From Suilimivivens sp045586385 (GTDB lineage: Bacteria > Bacillota > Clostridia > Lachnospirales > Lachnospiraceae), in contig JAZNAE010000026.1 in the NCBI GenBank assembly GCA_045586385.1, forward strand, positions 1-64,000: 64,000 nt of DNA, written 5' to 3'. The position numbers and the translations under genes are program-made. Of this stretch, positions 26,693 to 34,512 are shown in pieces (positions within the stretch are counted from its first letter, which is position 1; every line of letters starts with the position of its first letter). The notes under the pieces are model-generated. The model made no database searches. It was not told the DNA's origin and saw only the letters and a list, made by a program, of their open reading frames with translations.

Positions 26693-29600
26693 TTACTTCT
26701 TTCTGTTTATTAATATGTAAATACCACTTACAGCAATCATACTTGCAATCAGAATAAGCACAATCATTCCAAGTGCTTTTTCCGGCTTCTTGGTAGGAGC
26801 ATCTCTCTCCTCTATCACTGCCATTTTTTCTGCCTTTTTCTGCACTTCTTCCTGCCTTCGTTCTTCAAGCATCACTTCTACACGTTCTTCCATGGTATGC
26901 TCACTGATGATTATGACATAATCCGAAGCATGCTTAAATCCAAATGCTGCTTCATTATTATCATTAACAAGTGCTGCACACATGAATTCAAACTCATCCG
27001 TTGTTTCATTATAGTAGAAGAGATTAGCATACTCTCCGGCTTTTGCCTCCTCCAATTTGATTGTAAGTACCGCATCAAATCCGAACTCACCTTCATGCGC
27101 AAGTGACATTTCCACATATCTGCTCTCGTCAGAAAGCAGTTCTGCAACCTTCTTATCCGGTATTTTTGTCTCACCGAGCGTTACTGCAAAGTCTATATCC
27201 TCAAGCGGACCTTCCACCATTTGACTTCCGTCAATTTTCCATACTACGCTCTCACTCATAGTAAGAAGCACTTCTGTTTTGTCTTCTCTTATCTTCTCTA
27301 AGGTCTGTGCATATACCTTAGTATTTTCTTCCATCTCCATAGCGATTGTTCCCATCTGCCCTGCTTTCGGCGTGGTCTCCGGTATCACTGTGGACGCTGC
27401 TTCTGCACTTTGCTGCTGTGTCGTCTCCTGAGGTTGCTGCGTCGCCTGCGGTTCTGCGGTCACTTGCGGTTCCTCAGTTTCCTGTACGATAGTTTGCGGC
27501 TCTTGTGTCGGTTGCGGCAATATTGTAATTAATTGCTGATCCTGCGATTTATTGTCTGCTGTCGCCTTTGGTGTCGCTGTCGCTGACTTCGTCGGTGTCG
27601 CTGTAGGACTTGCTGTTGGTGACTTAGTCGGAGTCGGTGTTACCGTTGGGCTTGCTGTTGGCGACTTCGTCGGAGTCGGTGTTGCCGTTGGGCTTGCCGT
27701 TGGCGTTGCTGTCGGGCTCTCCGTCGGTGTCGCTGTTGGACTTGTCGTCGGTGTCGCTGTTGGACTTGCTGTTGGCGACTTTGTCGGAGTCGGTGTTGCC
27801 GTAGGACTTTCCGTTGGCTTTGCTGTCGGGCTCGCCGTCGGCGTTGCTGTAGGACTTTCCGTTGGCGTCGCTGTCGGGCTTGCTGTCGGTGACTTAGTCG
27901 GTGTCGCTGTTGGACTTGCCGTTGGCGCCTCTGTTGGACTTGCCGTCGGTGTTGCTGTCGGTGACTTAGTCGGTGTCGCTGTCGGACTCGCCGTTGGCTT
28001 TGCTGTCGGGCTCTCCGTCGGCGTTGCTGTAGGACTTGCTGTCGGTGACTTAGTCGGTGTCACTGTCGGACTCGCCGTCGGCGTCGCTGTAGGACTTGCC
28101 GTTGGCGCCTCTGTTGGACTTGCCGTCGGTGTTGCTGTCGGTGACTTAGTCGGTGTTGCTGTCGGTGACTTAGTCGGTGTCGCTGTTGGACTCGCCGTTG
28201 GCGTCTCTGTCGCTGTCGGTGTAGGCGACTTCGTCGGTGCCGGTGTCGGCGTGCTTACCGCTGTAGGTATCGGACATGCTGTGGCCGGCATATTGTTATA
28301 AACCGGTATCTTAAATACAAAAGCATTATCGATTGCACCTGCATTCGCGTAAGCTGTTTTAACTTTTATTGATTCTGTATAAGGAGCCCTTACATTCTGC
28401 ATATACTGATGCTTGTATAAACCATGATAGGTTCCGTCCACATTAAACTTCTGCAGATATACCGTATCTTGTCTCTTCAAAATATAATTTGCGGACAAAA
28501 TAGATGCGCCTCCGCTTAGTGACTTATACCTAGTATTCCAATTTTTACTTTTGGCATACTCTAATCCTGAATCAATTATTTCTTTTGTCGTTTTTCCTGA
28601 TGCACCTACATTAAAATAATTATAATATCCCTGATATCCTTCATACTTACCCGAAATAAGTGATGAGGTTCCTTTTCCCTGCTCCTGATAAACACGGCTG
28701 GCTAAATGGAATGGGCTTACACCCAGAGAAGAACCTATCTCATAAAATGCCTGCGCATAAGTCCTGTCATCATCCGGAATATTTCCGGACATAAATGTAT
28801 TGTTTAGAATATTCTGCACCGCATTCTTTGTATGGTAAGAAGCATTAAATGTCAACAATTCAAACTGAAAAATACTGGTTTCATCCAAGAAATTTCTCGG
28901 GTCCATGTAATATGCAATAGCTGCTTCTGATGCAAAATACCATCCGTCGCCGTAATATTCCCCCTTATAAGCACTTGCCATGGAAGATCCAATTAAGCTT
29001 CTCTCATTTGAATTCTGTGCATCAACCACACTCTGCCAATTAAGATTTGTATTTTGTTTTACAAACACCCAATTTGGATGTGCCCTTTTTAACTTTATGA
29101 GTTCTTCCTGATAGGATTCGGGAAATTGCTCTATATCCTGATAAGACAATCCGTAGGTAGCCACCTGCATTCCGTATGCGGAAAGATACTCTGCTTCCCA
29201 GTTTTTAAATGACTCATTGGAATACGCAAGGTAATTTTTTTCTATGTATCCGGTATAAGTATCATCTCCACGCATGCAGGAAACTTCGTACCATATATTA
29301 CGCATTCCGTCAATTGATACATTCTTTATCTCTACTGTTGTACCCGTTGGCAAATCTACTACTGTATTGCTGTCAATATTCGCCTCATCTTTTAATCCGT
29401 ACTCTTCACAAAGATAAACAAGCGCAAGTACATTTTCTTCTGCGAGGATTTCATGTAGTTCTGCCTTGGCATCCTCTATATATGCTTTTTCTTCTTCCGT
29501 CATTTCCATTGGCACAACTATAAGCATACAGGGAATACCCCAATATCTGTTTACGGAATCTGCCAAAATATATTCTTCCTCATCCCATACCGGCGTAAAT

Positions 29601-29902
29601 TCGTACATGTCGTAGTTGGTTTCTTCATAATCATCCACACATTCCCATGTTACGGAAAGTTCTGTTTCTTCTTCATCTATTATGACCATAAGTGTATCCG
29701 GAAACATTTTAAGCACTTCATCCAATGACGGTCTTACGGACAGTTCAAAATAAGATTCCTCTACCTCGATAAATTCAGTAATTATATTTTCTTTGTCTAC
29801 GTTTTTTTCTCCTGTTTTTTCCGTAGCAAAAGCAGACATACTGTTACAAAACAGAACGCCTGCCATCCATAAACTCAGAATTGTAAATTTACATTTTTTC
29901 AT
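26693..29902 (-). CDS. secreted glucosaminidase with SH3-like domain, Thr/Pro/Ser stalk and C-terminal membrane anchor
   Basis: 1069 residues. Signal peptide ending at AFA (about residue 27); a 170-residue unassigned region; a bacterial SH3-like segment (about 175-235, ending GYIEKNYLAY); an endo-beta-N-acetylglucosaminidase domain (about 275-530) with the probable catalytic Glu in SRVYQEQGKG near 406 and the typical YYNYFNVGASG; a Thr/Pro/Ser repeat stalk (about 545-785); a further domain (about 870-1000); and a terminal hydrophobic helix with INRKK. It would cleave peptidoglycan glycan strands while held to the membrane by the C-terminus. SD AGAGGAAA, ATG start. It follows spoIIA but has its own promoter. 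Confidence 0.88.
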   Translation of the reverse strand: MKKCKFTILSLWMAGVLFCNSMSAFATEKTGEKNVDKENIITEFIEVEESYFELSVRPSLDEVLKMFPDTLMVIIDEEETELSVTWECVDDYEETNYDMYEFTPVWDEEEYILADSVNRYWGIPCMLIVVPMEMTEEEKAYIEDAKAELHEILAEENVLALVYLCEEYGLKDEANIDSNTVVDLPTGTTVEIKNVSIDGMRNIWYEVSCMRGDDTYTGYIEKNYLAYSNESFKNWEAEYLSAYGMQVATYGLSYQDIEQFPESYQEELIKLKRAHPNWVFVKQNTNLNWQSVVDAQNSNERSLIGSSMASAYKGEYYGDGWYFASEAAIAYYMDPRNFLDETSIFQFELLTFNASYHTKNAVQNILNNTFMSGNIPDDDRTYAQAFYEIGSSLGVSPFHLASRVYQEQGKGTSSLISGKYEGYQGYYNYFNVGASGKTTKEIIDSGLEYAKSKNWNTRYKSLSGGASILSANYILKRQDTVYLQKFNVDGTYHGLYKHQYMQNVRAPYTESIKVKTAYANAGAIDNAFVFKIPVYNNMPATACPIPTAVSTPTPAPTKSPTPTATETPTASPTATPTKSPTATPTKSPTATPTASPTEAPTASPTATPTASPTVTPTKSPTASPTATPTESPTAKPTASPTATPTKSPTATPTASPTEAPTASPTATPTKSPTASPTATPTESPTATPTASPTAKPTESPTATPTPTKSPTASPTATPTTSPTATPTESPTATPTASPTATPTPTKSPTASPTVTPTPTKSPTASPTATPTKSATATPKATADNKSQDQQLITILPQPTQEPQTIVQETEEPQVTAEPQATQQPQETTQQQSAEAASTVIPETTPKAGQMGTIAMEMEENTKVYAQTLEKIREDKTEVLLTMSESVVWKIDGSQMVEGPLEDIDFAVTLGETKIPDKKVAELLSDESRYVEMSLAHEGEFGFDAVLTIKLEEAKAGEYANLFYYNETTDEFEFMCAALVNDNNEAAFGFKHASDYVIIISEHTMEERVEVMLEERRQEEVQKKAEKMAVIEERDAPTKKPEKALGMIVLILIASMIAVSGIYILINRKK
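27560..28275 (-). repeat. coding minisatellite: Thr/Pro/Ser tandem repeats
   Basis: About 235 codons built from short units such as SPTATPTKSPTA and SPTEAPTASP. The DNA is a patchwork of 12- to 18-bp units (consensus GTCGGCGTTGCTGT on the plus strand) with larger duplicated blocks, for example 27895-27970 and 28080-28150. Such arrays change length easily and give an extended stalk, often glycosylated. Confidence 0.9.
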
Positions 29903-29952
29903 TCGTATTTCCTCTGTTTTTTAGCAGATTATTCATAATTTTTCCTAATTTT

Positions 29953-29981
29953 ACTTTACTATAATGATATAATTATGTCAA
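29953..29981 (-). promoter_or_regulatory. sigma-A promoter of the glucosaminidase gene
   Basis: Minus strand TTGACA (29976-29981), 17-bp spacer, TAAAGT (29953-29958). The -35 box directly adjoins the sigF stop codon. Confidence 0.6.
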
Positions 29982-30710
29982 CTAATTATCGTTCACTATT
30001 TTCTCCCTCATATGTAATAAAATCTTCTTTTCCATCCTGCTGACCTGCACCTGACTGATTCCCAACATCTTTGCGACTTCCATCTGGGTCTTTTCTTTAT
30101 AGTAACGCAACACAATGATTTGTTGTTCCTTTTCGGACAGACCATCCAAAAGCTGCCTTACTAACATATGATTCAGGAGTCTTTCCTGCTCATCCTTCCT
30201 ATCATCTGCAAGCTGGTCTGCCATACATATTTCACTTCCGTCACTTTGATAAACTGTTTTATAAATAGATTCAACAGGAATATTGGCTTCCACACATAAC
30301 AATACTTCTTCTACCGATAACAACGTTTCCCGCGACACCTCTTCCAATGAGGGATCTCTACCGTATAATTTACTCAATTTTTCCTGTGCATATTTTACCT
30401 TCACCGCATTTTCTTTTAGTGTCCTGGACACTTTAACCATACCGTCATCTCGTATAAAACGTTTGATTTCGCCTGTTATAAGAGGGACCGCATAAGTGGA
30501 AAATTTTACATCATACGTAACATCAAACTTGTCCACAGCTTTCATAAGACCGATTACGCCTATTTGAAACAAATCTTCTGTTTCATAGCCACGACCTGCA
30601 AAACGTTTTACAATATGATGCACCAATCCAAGATTTTGTTCTATCAGTACTTCTCTTGCTTCTTTTTCTCCTTCCTGTGCCTGCCTGATTAGTACTGTTA
30701 TTTCCGCCAT
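29982..30710 (-). CDS. sigF: sporulation sigma factor F (SpoIIAC)
   Basis: 242-residue sigma-70-family factor that directs forespore transcription. Region 2 (EDLFQIGVIGLMKAVDKFD, KFSTYAVPLITGEIKRFIRDD), region 3 (VKVSRTLKENA) and region 4 with an HTH (MEVAKMLGISQVQVSRMEKKIL) are all present. It is the third gene of the spoIIA operon, starting two bases after the spoIIAB stop. Activity is held by SpoIIAB until SpoIIAA is dephosphorylated by SpoIIE (family knowledge; spoIIE is not in the window). Confidence 0.95.
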   Translation of the reverse strand: MAEITVLIRQAQEGEKEAREVLIEQNLGLVHHIVKRFAGRGYETEDLFQIGVIGLMKAVDKFDVTYDVKFSTYAVPLITGEIKRFIRDDGMVKVSRTLKENAVKVKYAQEKLSKLYGRDPSLEEVSRETLLSVEEVLLCVEANIPVESIYKTVYQSDGSEICMADQLADDRKDEQERLLNHMLVRQLLDGLSEKEQQIIVLRYYKEKTQMEVAKMLGISQVQVSRMEKKILLHMREKIVNDN

Positions 30711-30712
30711 AT

Positions 30713-31222
30713 CTACTCCTCACACTGTATCCATGACGATGTTCCCAGCTTCTTCTTCATAAGCACAGTCGTTCCCATTCCCGGTTCAGAAATCACTTCA
30801 AGATCATCCATAAAAGCCTCCATAAAAGCAAACCCCATGCCTGATCTGTCCATTTCCGGCTTTGTCGTAAACAACGGTTCCATTGCCTGCTCAATATTCT
30901 CAATCCCTTTTCCTTCATCGATAATCTCTACATGTAAAACATCATGCAAAATCAAACAATGTATGTATACCTTTCTCTCCTTTGCCACATATCCACTCTC
31001 TGCATCGTAGCCATGTATAATGGCATTTGTAACGGCTTCCGATACGGCTGTTTTTATATCCGAAATTTCTTCTATGGTAGGATTAAGTGGTGTAACAAAT
31101 GCTGCCACCGCCACTCTCGCGAATGCTTCATTTTCGGAAACGGCATCAAATTCCAGTCGCATTTCGTTTTTCATTTCCTTCTTATTTCTTACTGTTTCTT
31201 CCAGTATTTTCCCAGTTTCCAT
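30713..31222 (-). CDS. spoIIAB: anti-sigma F factor / SpoIIAA kinase SpoIIAB
   Basis: GHKL-fold kinase that binds sigma F and phosphorylates SpoIIAA. Motifs: SEAVTNAIIHGYD (N-box), IIDEGKGI (G1) and LFTTKPEMDRSGMGFAF (lid and G2). ATG 31222 (METGKILEE) is chosen because AGGAG lies seven bases upstream; this gives 169 residues, about 16 more at the N-terminus than the Bacillus protein, whose start corresponds to MKNEMRLEF at 31174. The SD overlaps the end of spoIIAA, suggesting coupled translation. Confidence 0.93.
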   Translation of the reverse strand: METGKILEETVRNKKEMKNEMRLEFDAVSENEAFARVAVAAFVTPLNPTIEEISDIKTAVSEAVTNAIIHGYDAESGYVAKERKVYIHCLILHDVLHVEIIDEGKGIENIEQAMEPLFTTKPEMDRSGMGFAFMEAFMDDLEVISEPGMGTTVLMKKKLGTSSWIQCEE

Positions 31223-31235
31223 TTTCATTCTCCTT

Positions 31236-31544
31236 TTACTCCATAATTTCAATCACTTTATGCAAGCCGCAAATCATCAACGTACGTTTGATTCTGCTAT
31301 CCGCATTTATCGCAAACACTTTTCCGCCAAAATAAGCTATTTTCTTATATCTCCCAAGTATAATTCCGATTCCCGAACTATCCATAAATCTGGTGTCTTC
31401 AAAGTCAAATACCACATTTCCTACTCCTGCGTTAATAATATATTTATCTGCCGTCTTACTGATTATGTCGGACTTATGATGATCCACTTCCTCCGGCATC
31501 TTTACCATCAGGTAATTGTCAATTACTTTAAATTCCTCTTCCAT
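31236..31544 (-). CDS. spoIIAA: anti-anti-sigma factor SpoIIAA
   Basis: 102-residue STAS-domain protein. The phosphorylation site is the second Ser in FMDSSGIGIIL (Ser57, matching Ser58 in Bacillus). Unphosphorylated, it removes SpoIIAB from sigma F. First gene of the spoIIA operon; AAAGGGG precedes ATG. The only upstream space is taken by the terminator of the preceding gene; I found no convincing sigma-H promoter, so it must lie within or before that hairpin, or some readthrough feeds the operon. Confidence 0.94.
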   Translation of the reverse strand: MEEEFKVIDNYLMVKMPEEVDHHKSDIISKTADKYIINAGVGNVVFDFEDTRFMDSSGIGIILGRYKKIAYFGGKVFAINADSRIKRTLMICGLHKVIEIME

Positions 31545-31561
31545 TTTTTCCCCTTTCTATC

Positions 31562-31594
31562 AAAAAAAGAGAACATGTCTCCATGCTCTCTTTT
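31562..31594 (-). terminator. terminator of the valS-folC-TPR operon
   Basis: Minus strand AAAGAGAGCATG, GAGA, CATGTTCTCTTT, then more T. One A-C mismatch in the stem. It separates that operon from spoIIA. Confidence 0.85.
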
Positions 31595-31612
31595 GTATTC
31601 GTTTACTTTTAT

Positions 31613-33025
31613 TTAATTTTCATTATTAATCTCTGCCAAGTGGGTTTCTGAACTTCTCGCTTTTTCTGTTCCGGGGAAGTCATCAATCACTTTTGCATAT
31701 ATTTCTTTTGCCTTGTCATTGTCACCGGTGCGTCTGTAGCAGTTTCCGAGGTAGAACAGTGCATCACCATTGGTTATATCATATCGATAAGCTCTTTCAA
31801 GATTCGGAATTGCCGCTTCGTAATCATCAGCGCGATAACTTTCATATCCCAAATCATAATAATGCGCTGCAAGCGTTGTACCTACAAGTGCGAGGAAATT
31901 ATCCTCCAAGGTATCAAAGGATGCCGTTCTGTTTACAACCTCCTCTTCTGCCTCTAACGTTTCCATGTAAAGGGCAATTGTTTCGACATCTTCCGGATTA
32001 GCAAGGTATGCACTCACTGCCATCATAAGTCCGTCTGTTGCCTTCAGCGCCCCGTCAGTACCCTGATAGGAAGTTAATTCTTCTGTCAGCTGCACATTTT
32101 CATCAGTAAGGCGCTGCACTTGCTGCTGAAGTTCATCAATCGTTGCCGTTTTAGCATCCGACTGTTCACTTACCACCCGCAAATCATTATTGATATCTGC
32201 TTTTGCATTTTGCACCTGCGCCGGCAAAATAAGAAACCATGCAATGGCAATACCGATAATCAATCCGATTCCCAAATTAAGAAGAGACGTTACACCTTTC
32301 TTTTCATATGCATTAACAGGCTGTATGATTGTCTCATTACCGCTTTGGTACCTAATGACATCTTCGGAATGTGCCTTTTTCTTTGGCGCATTCTTTGCCG
32401 GCTCTTCCGGCATCAACATATGTTCTACTTCTTTTAAATATCTTAATGTAATCGTATTATTGGTATCTATCTGACAGCACTTCTGCAATTCGCGCTTTGC
32501 CTTTTCCCATTCTTCCATATTCATATATAAAAGTGCCAAAAGTTGATGGGCTTTTACATATTTGGAGTTATAGGAAAGAACTTTCTTAAGCTGTATCACT
32601 GCCAAATCCTGGCTGTCCTGATAGCAATAAATAAGTGCCTGATTATATTTTTTAATTGTCTGATTAATGGCATCCAATCTTGATTGATTATTCTGCAACA
32701 TATCAATATAATCATCGGCAATATTCTTTTTTGGGCGCAAATTTTTGCTGATAACCCATTCGCTTAAAGCAGCAACGGTTTCTCCCATTTCAAAATACAC
32801 GAGCCCCAAAAGGTTACGTGCATCAATATTGTTTTTATTTAATTTTAAACTCTGCCGTAAGCTTATGATCGCTCCCGACAAATCTCTTACGGATGCTTTG
32901 TCTAATCCATCATTATAAAAACGGTTGGACATATATATGATTTTTTTGTAAAGGCCCACATCTGCTCCACAGCCTGTACAAAAATCGTGTTCTGACAAAC
33001 GGCATCCACAGTTATAACATACCAT
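31613..33025 (-). CDS. zinc-ribbon, TPR and single-TM protein
   Basis: 470 residues, function unknown. An N-terminal zinc ribbon (CYNCGC then CTGCG; Cys 3, 6, 16, 19), a cytoplasmic TPR block (about 35-205), one membrane helix (about 247-268, LGIGLIIGIAIAWFLIL), a coiled coil (about 275-320, QQQVQRLTDENVQLTEEL), and extracytoplasmic TPRs at the C-terminus (about 390-465). It lies nine bp after a 47-residue protein gene, with SD AGGAG between, and is the last gene of the valS operon. Topology suggests a scaffold with repeats on both sides of the membrane. Confidence 0.8.
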   Translation of the reverse strand: MVCYNCGCRLSEHDFCTGCGADVGLYKKIIYMSNRFYNDGLDKASVRDLSGAIISLRQSLKLNKNNIDARNLLGLVYFEMGETVAALSEWVISKNLRPKKNIADDYIDMLQNNQSRLDAINQTIKKYNQALIYCYQDSQDLAVIQLKKVLSYNSKYVKAHQLLALLYMNMEEWEKAKRELQKCCQIDTNNTITLRYLKEVEHMLMPEEPAKNAPKKKAHSEDVIRYQSGNETIIQPVNAYEKKGVTSLLNLGIGLIIGIAIAWFLILPAQVQNAKADINNDLRVVSEQSDAKTATIDELQQQVQRLTDENVQLTEELTSYQGTDGALKATDGLMMAVSAYLANPEDVETIALYMETLEAEEEVVNRTASFDTLEDNFLALVGTTLAAHYYDLGYESYRADDYEAAIPNLERAYRYDITNGDALFYLGNCYRRTGDNDKAKEIYAKVIDDFPGTEKARSSETHLAEINNEN

Positions 33026-33034
33026 GCCGTTCTC

Positions 33035-33178
33035 CTATTCTTCTGTCTTTGTCTTTGCAACCATTTTTATTAATATATCAGCCATATCGGTCAAATCTTC
33101 GTTATAAATGGCTTCCGCCGCATCTTCCACCTCTAAACTGGGGTGAAATTTCTTTAATTCTTCTTCAAAATCAATCAT
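33035..33178 (-). CDS. 47-residue conserved-looking small protein
   Basis: Starts MIDFEEELKKF and ends MVAKTKTEE; strongly acidic and helical. ATG has GGAG eight bases upstream. The start overlaps the folC end (ATGATTGA contains the folC stop TGA), and its own stop TAG forms part of the SD of the next gene, so translation of three genes looks coupled. No family is recognised. The precise fit between neighbours is the main evidence that it is real. Confidence 0.75.
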   Translation of the reverse strand: MIDFEEELKKFHPSLEVEDAAEAIYNEDLTDMADILIKMVAKTKTEE

Positions 33179-34502
33179 CTGACATTCTCCTTACCAGGGA
33201 TTTTATCTGCCCTACCAGATAAAGCGAACCTGCAATATAAACAACATCTGCATTCTCCCTGCACGCCATCAAATAATGAAACGCTTCTTCTGCATCCTCG
33301 TGGAAACTGCAACAAACGTCATATTGCTCCCATATTTCCCTTAATCTATCTATGGACGTACTTCTGTCTGATTCTAGAGCCGTCACTGCCACTTCCGTAA
33401 ACAGTCCTTCCTCTGCAATCCTTTTTATCATTTTTTCATACTGCTTATCTGCCACAACTCCAAAAAGTAAATACTTCTTCTCTTGAAGTCTGCTTTCTCT
33501 GACTGTACTCAAAAATGCTTCTATTCCGTCCTCGTTATGAGCCCCATCCAAGTACACTCCGGGTAAAATTTCTTCCATTCGTCCCGGCCAATGGGCCTTC
33601 CTTAATCCTTGCCTGATACTATCCGTCGTAATACTTACATCTGTCCTCTTCAAAACCTCAGCAGCCGCCACTGCCAATGATGCATTTTCGGTCTGATATA
33701 GTGCCGTTGTGTTAAGAAAAAGACTATCATATTTATAATAACCACTATGAAACGAAAAATCAATGGTTTTATTATCGATATTCACTTTCAAAATACTGTT
33801 TTTTTCGACGATAATTGCCTCGGTTTTTACTTTTTTCGCATAATCATTTAAAATGTCAGTCACTTCTTCTCTTTTATCAAAAAAAACAACCGGAGCGCCC
33901 GCTTTTATAATCCCGGCTTTTTCTATGGCAATCTGTTCTATGCTCTCTCCCAGGTATTGCATATGGTCAAATCCGATTTTCGTAATTACACAAACTGCGG
34001 GCTTTTCAATACAGTTCGTCGCATCAAGTCTTCCGCCCAGTCCTGTTTCCAAAATAATATAATCCGGCGCTTTTTCATCAAAGTAAACCATTGCCATCAA
34101 AAACAAGAATTCAAAAAAAGATGGATGCAGCCTATTCTTTTCTTCGTCATCTTCTTCCTTTGTCAGTTCTTTCCATGCCCGGATCACCTTATCAAAAGCA
34201 TCCATGAAATCTTCTTCGGAAATCATCTCTTCTCCAAGGCAAATTCTCTCCCGTATTGACTCCAAATGAGGAGAGGTAAACATCCCTACACTACAGCCGC
34301 TTTTCATTAAAATAGAACGCAAATAAGCACAAACGGAACCTTTTCCGTTTGTGCCTGCGATATGAATCACTTTGCTGTGAATGTTCCCTTCTATAAGTTT
34401 CTTTAGAAGCCTGCGGGTGTCTTCAAGCGTATGTTTCCCTGCAAACTTGGGAATATCTAATATATACTGCTCTGCCTTATTATAATTAAAGTCTGCTGAC
34501 AT
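33171..34502 (-). CDS. folC: folylpolyglutamate synthase / dihydrofolate synthase
   Basis: 443-residue Mur-ligase-family enzyme that adds glutamate to folates. P-loop HIAGTNGKGSVCAYL near residue 45, SPHLESIRERI, the ETGLGGRLDATN motif and DGAHNEDG in the C-terminal domain. ATG 34502 (MSADFNYN) follows AAGGA by four bases and lies ten bp after the valS stop. valS-folC is a common Firmicutes gene order. Confidence 0.95.
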   Translation of the reverse strand: MSADFNYNKAEQYILDIPKFAGKHTLEDTRRLLKKLIEGNIHSKVIHIAGTNGKGSVCAYLRSILMKSGCSVGMFTSPHLESIRERICLGEEMISEEDFMDAFDKVIRAWKELTKEEDDEEKNRLHPSFFEFLFLMAMVYFDEKAPDYIILETGLGGRLDATNCIEKPAVCVITKIGFDHMQYLGESIEQIAIEKAGIIKAGAPVVFFDKREEVTDILNDYAKKVKTEAIIVEKNSILKVNIDNKTIDFSFHSGYYKYDSLFLNTTALYQTENASLAVAAAEVLKRTDVSITTDSIRQGLRKAHWPGRMEEILPGVYLDGAHNEDGIEAFLSTVRESRLQEKKYLLFGVVADKQYEKMIKRIAEEGLFTEVAVTALESDRSTSIDRLREIWEQYDVCCSFHEDAEEAFHYLMACRENADVVYIAGSLYLVGQIKSLVRRMSDD

Positions 34503-34512
34503 AGGTTCCTTC

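Noticed and set aside
27560..28275. CRISPR-like spaced repeats
   Set aside because: Units are contiguous, vary in length and keep one coding frame; there are no unique spacers and no cas genes.
27552..28301. 249-codon plus-strand frame of VAVGLAVG-type repeats
   Set aside because: It is the exact antisense of the Thr/Pro/Ser repeat of the glucosaminidase; open only because the repeat has no stop in that frame, with no SD or promoter.
31020..31616. 198-codon plus-strand frame opposite spoIIAA/spoIIAB
   Set aside because: Antisense to two well-supported sporulation genes; no SD or recognisable domain.
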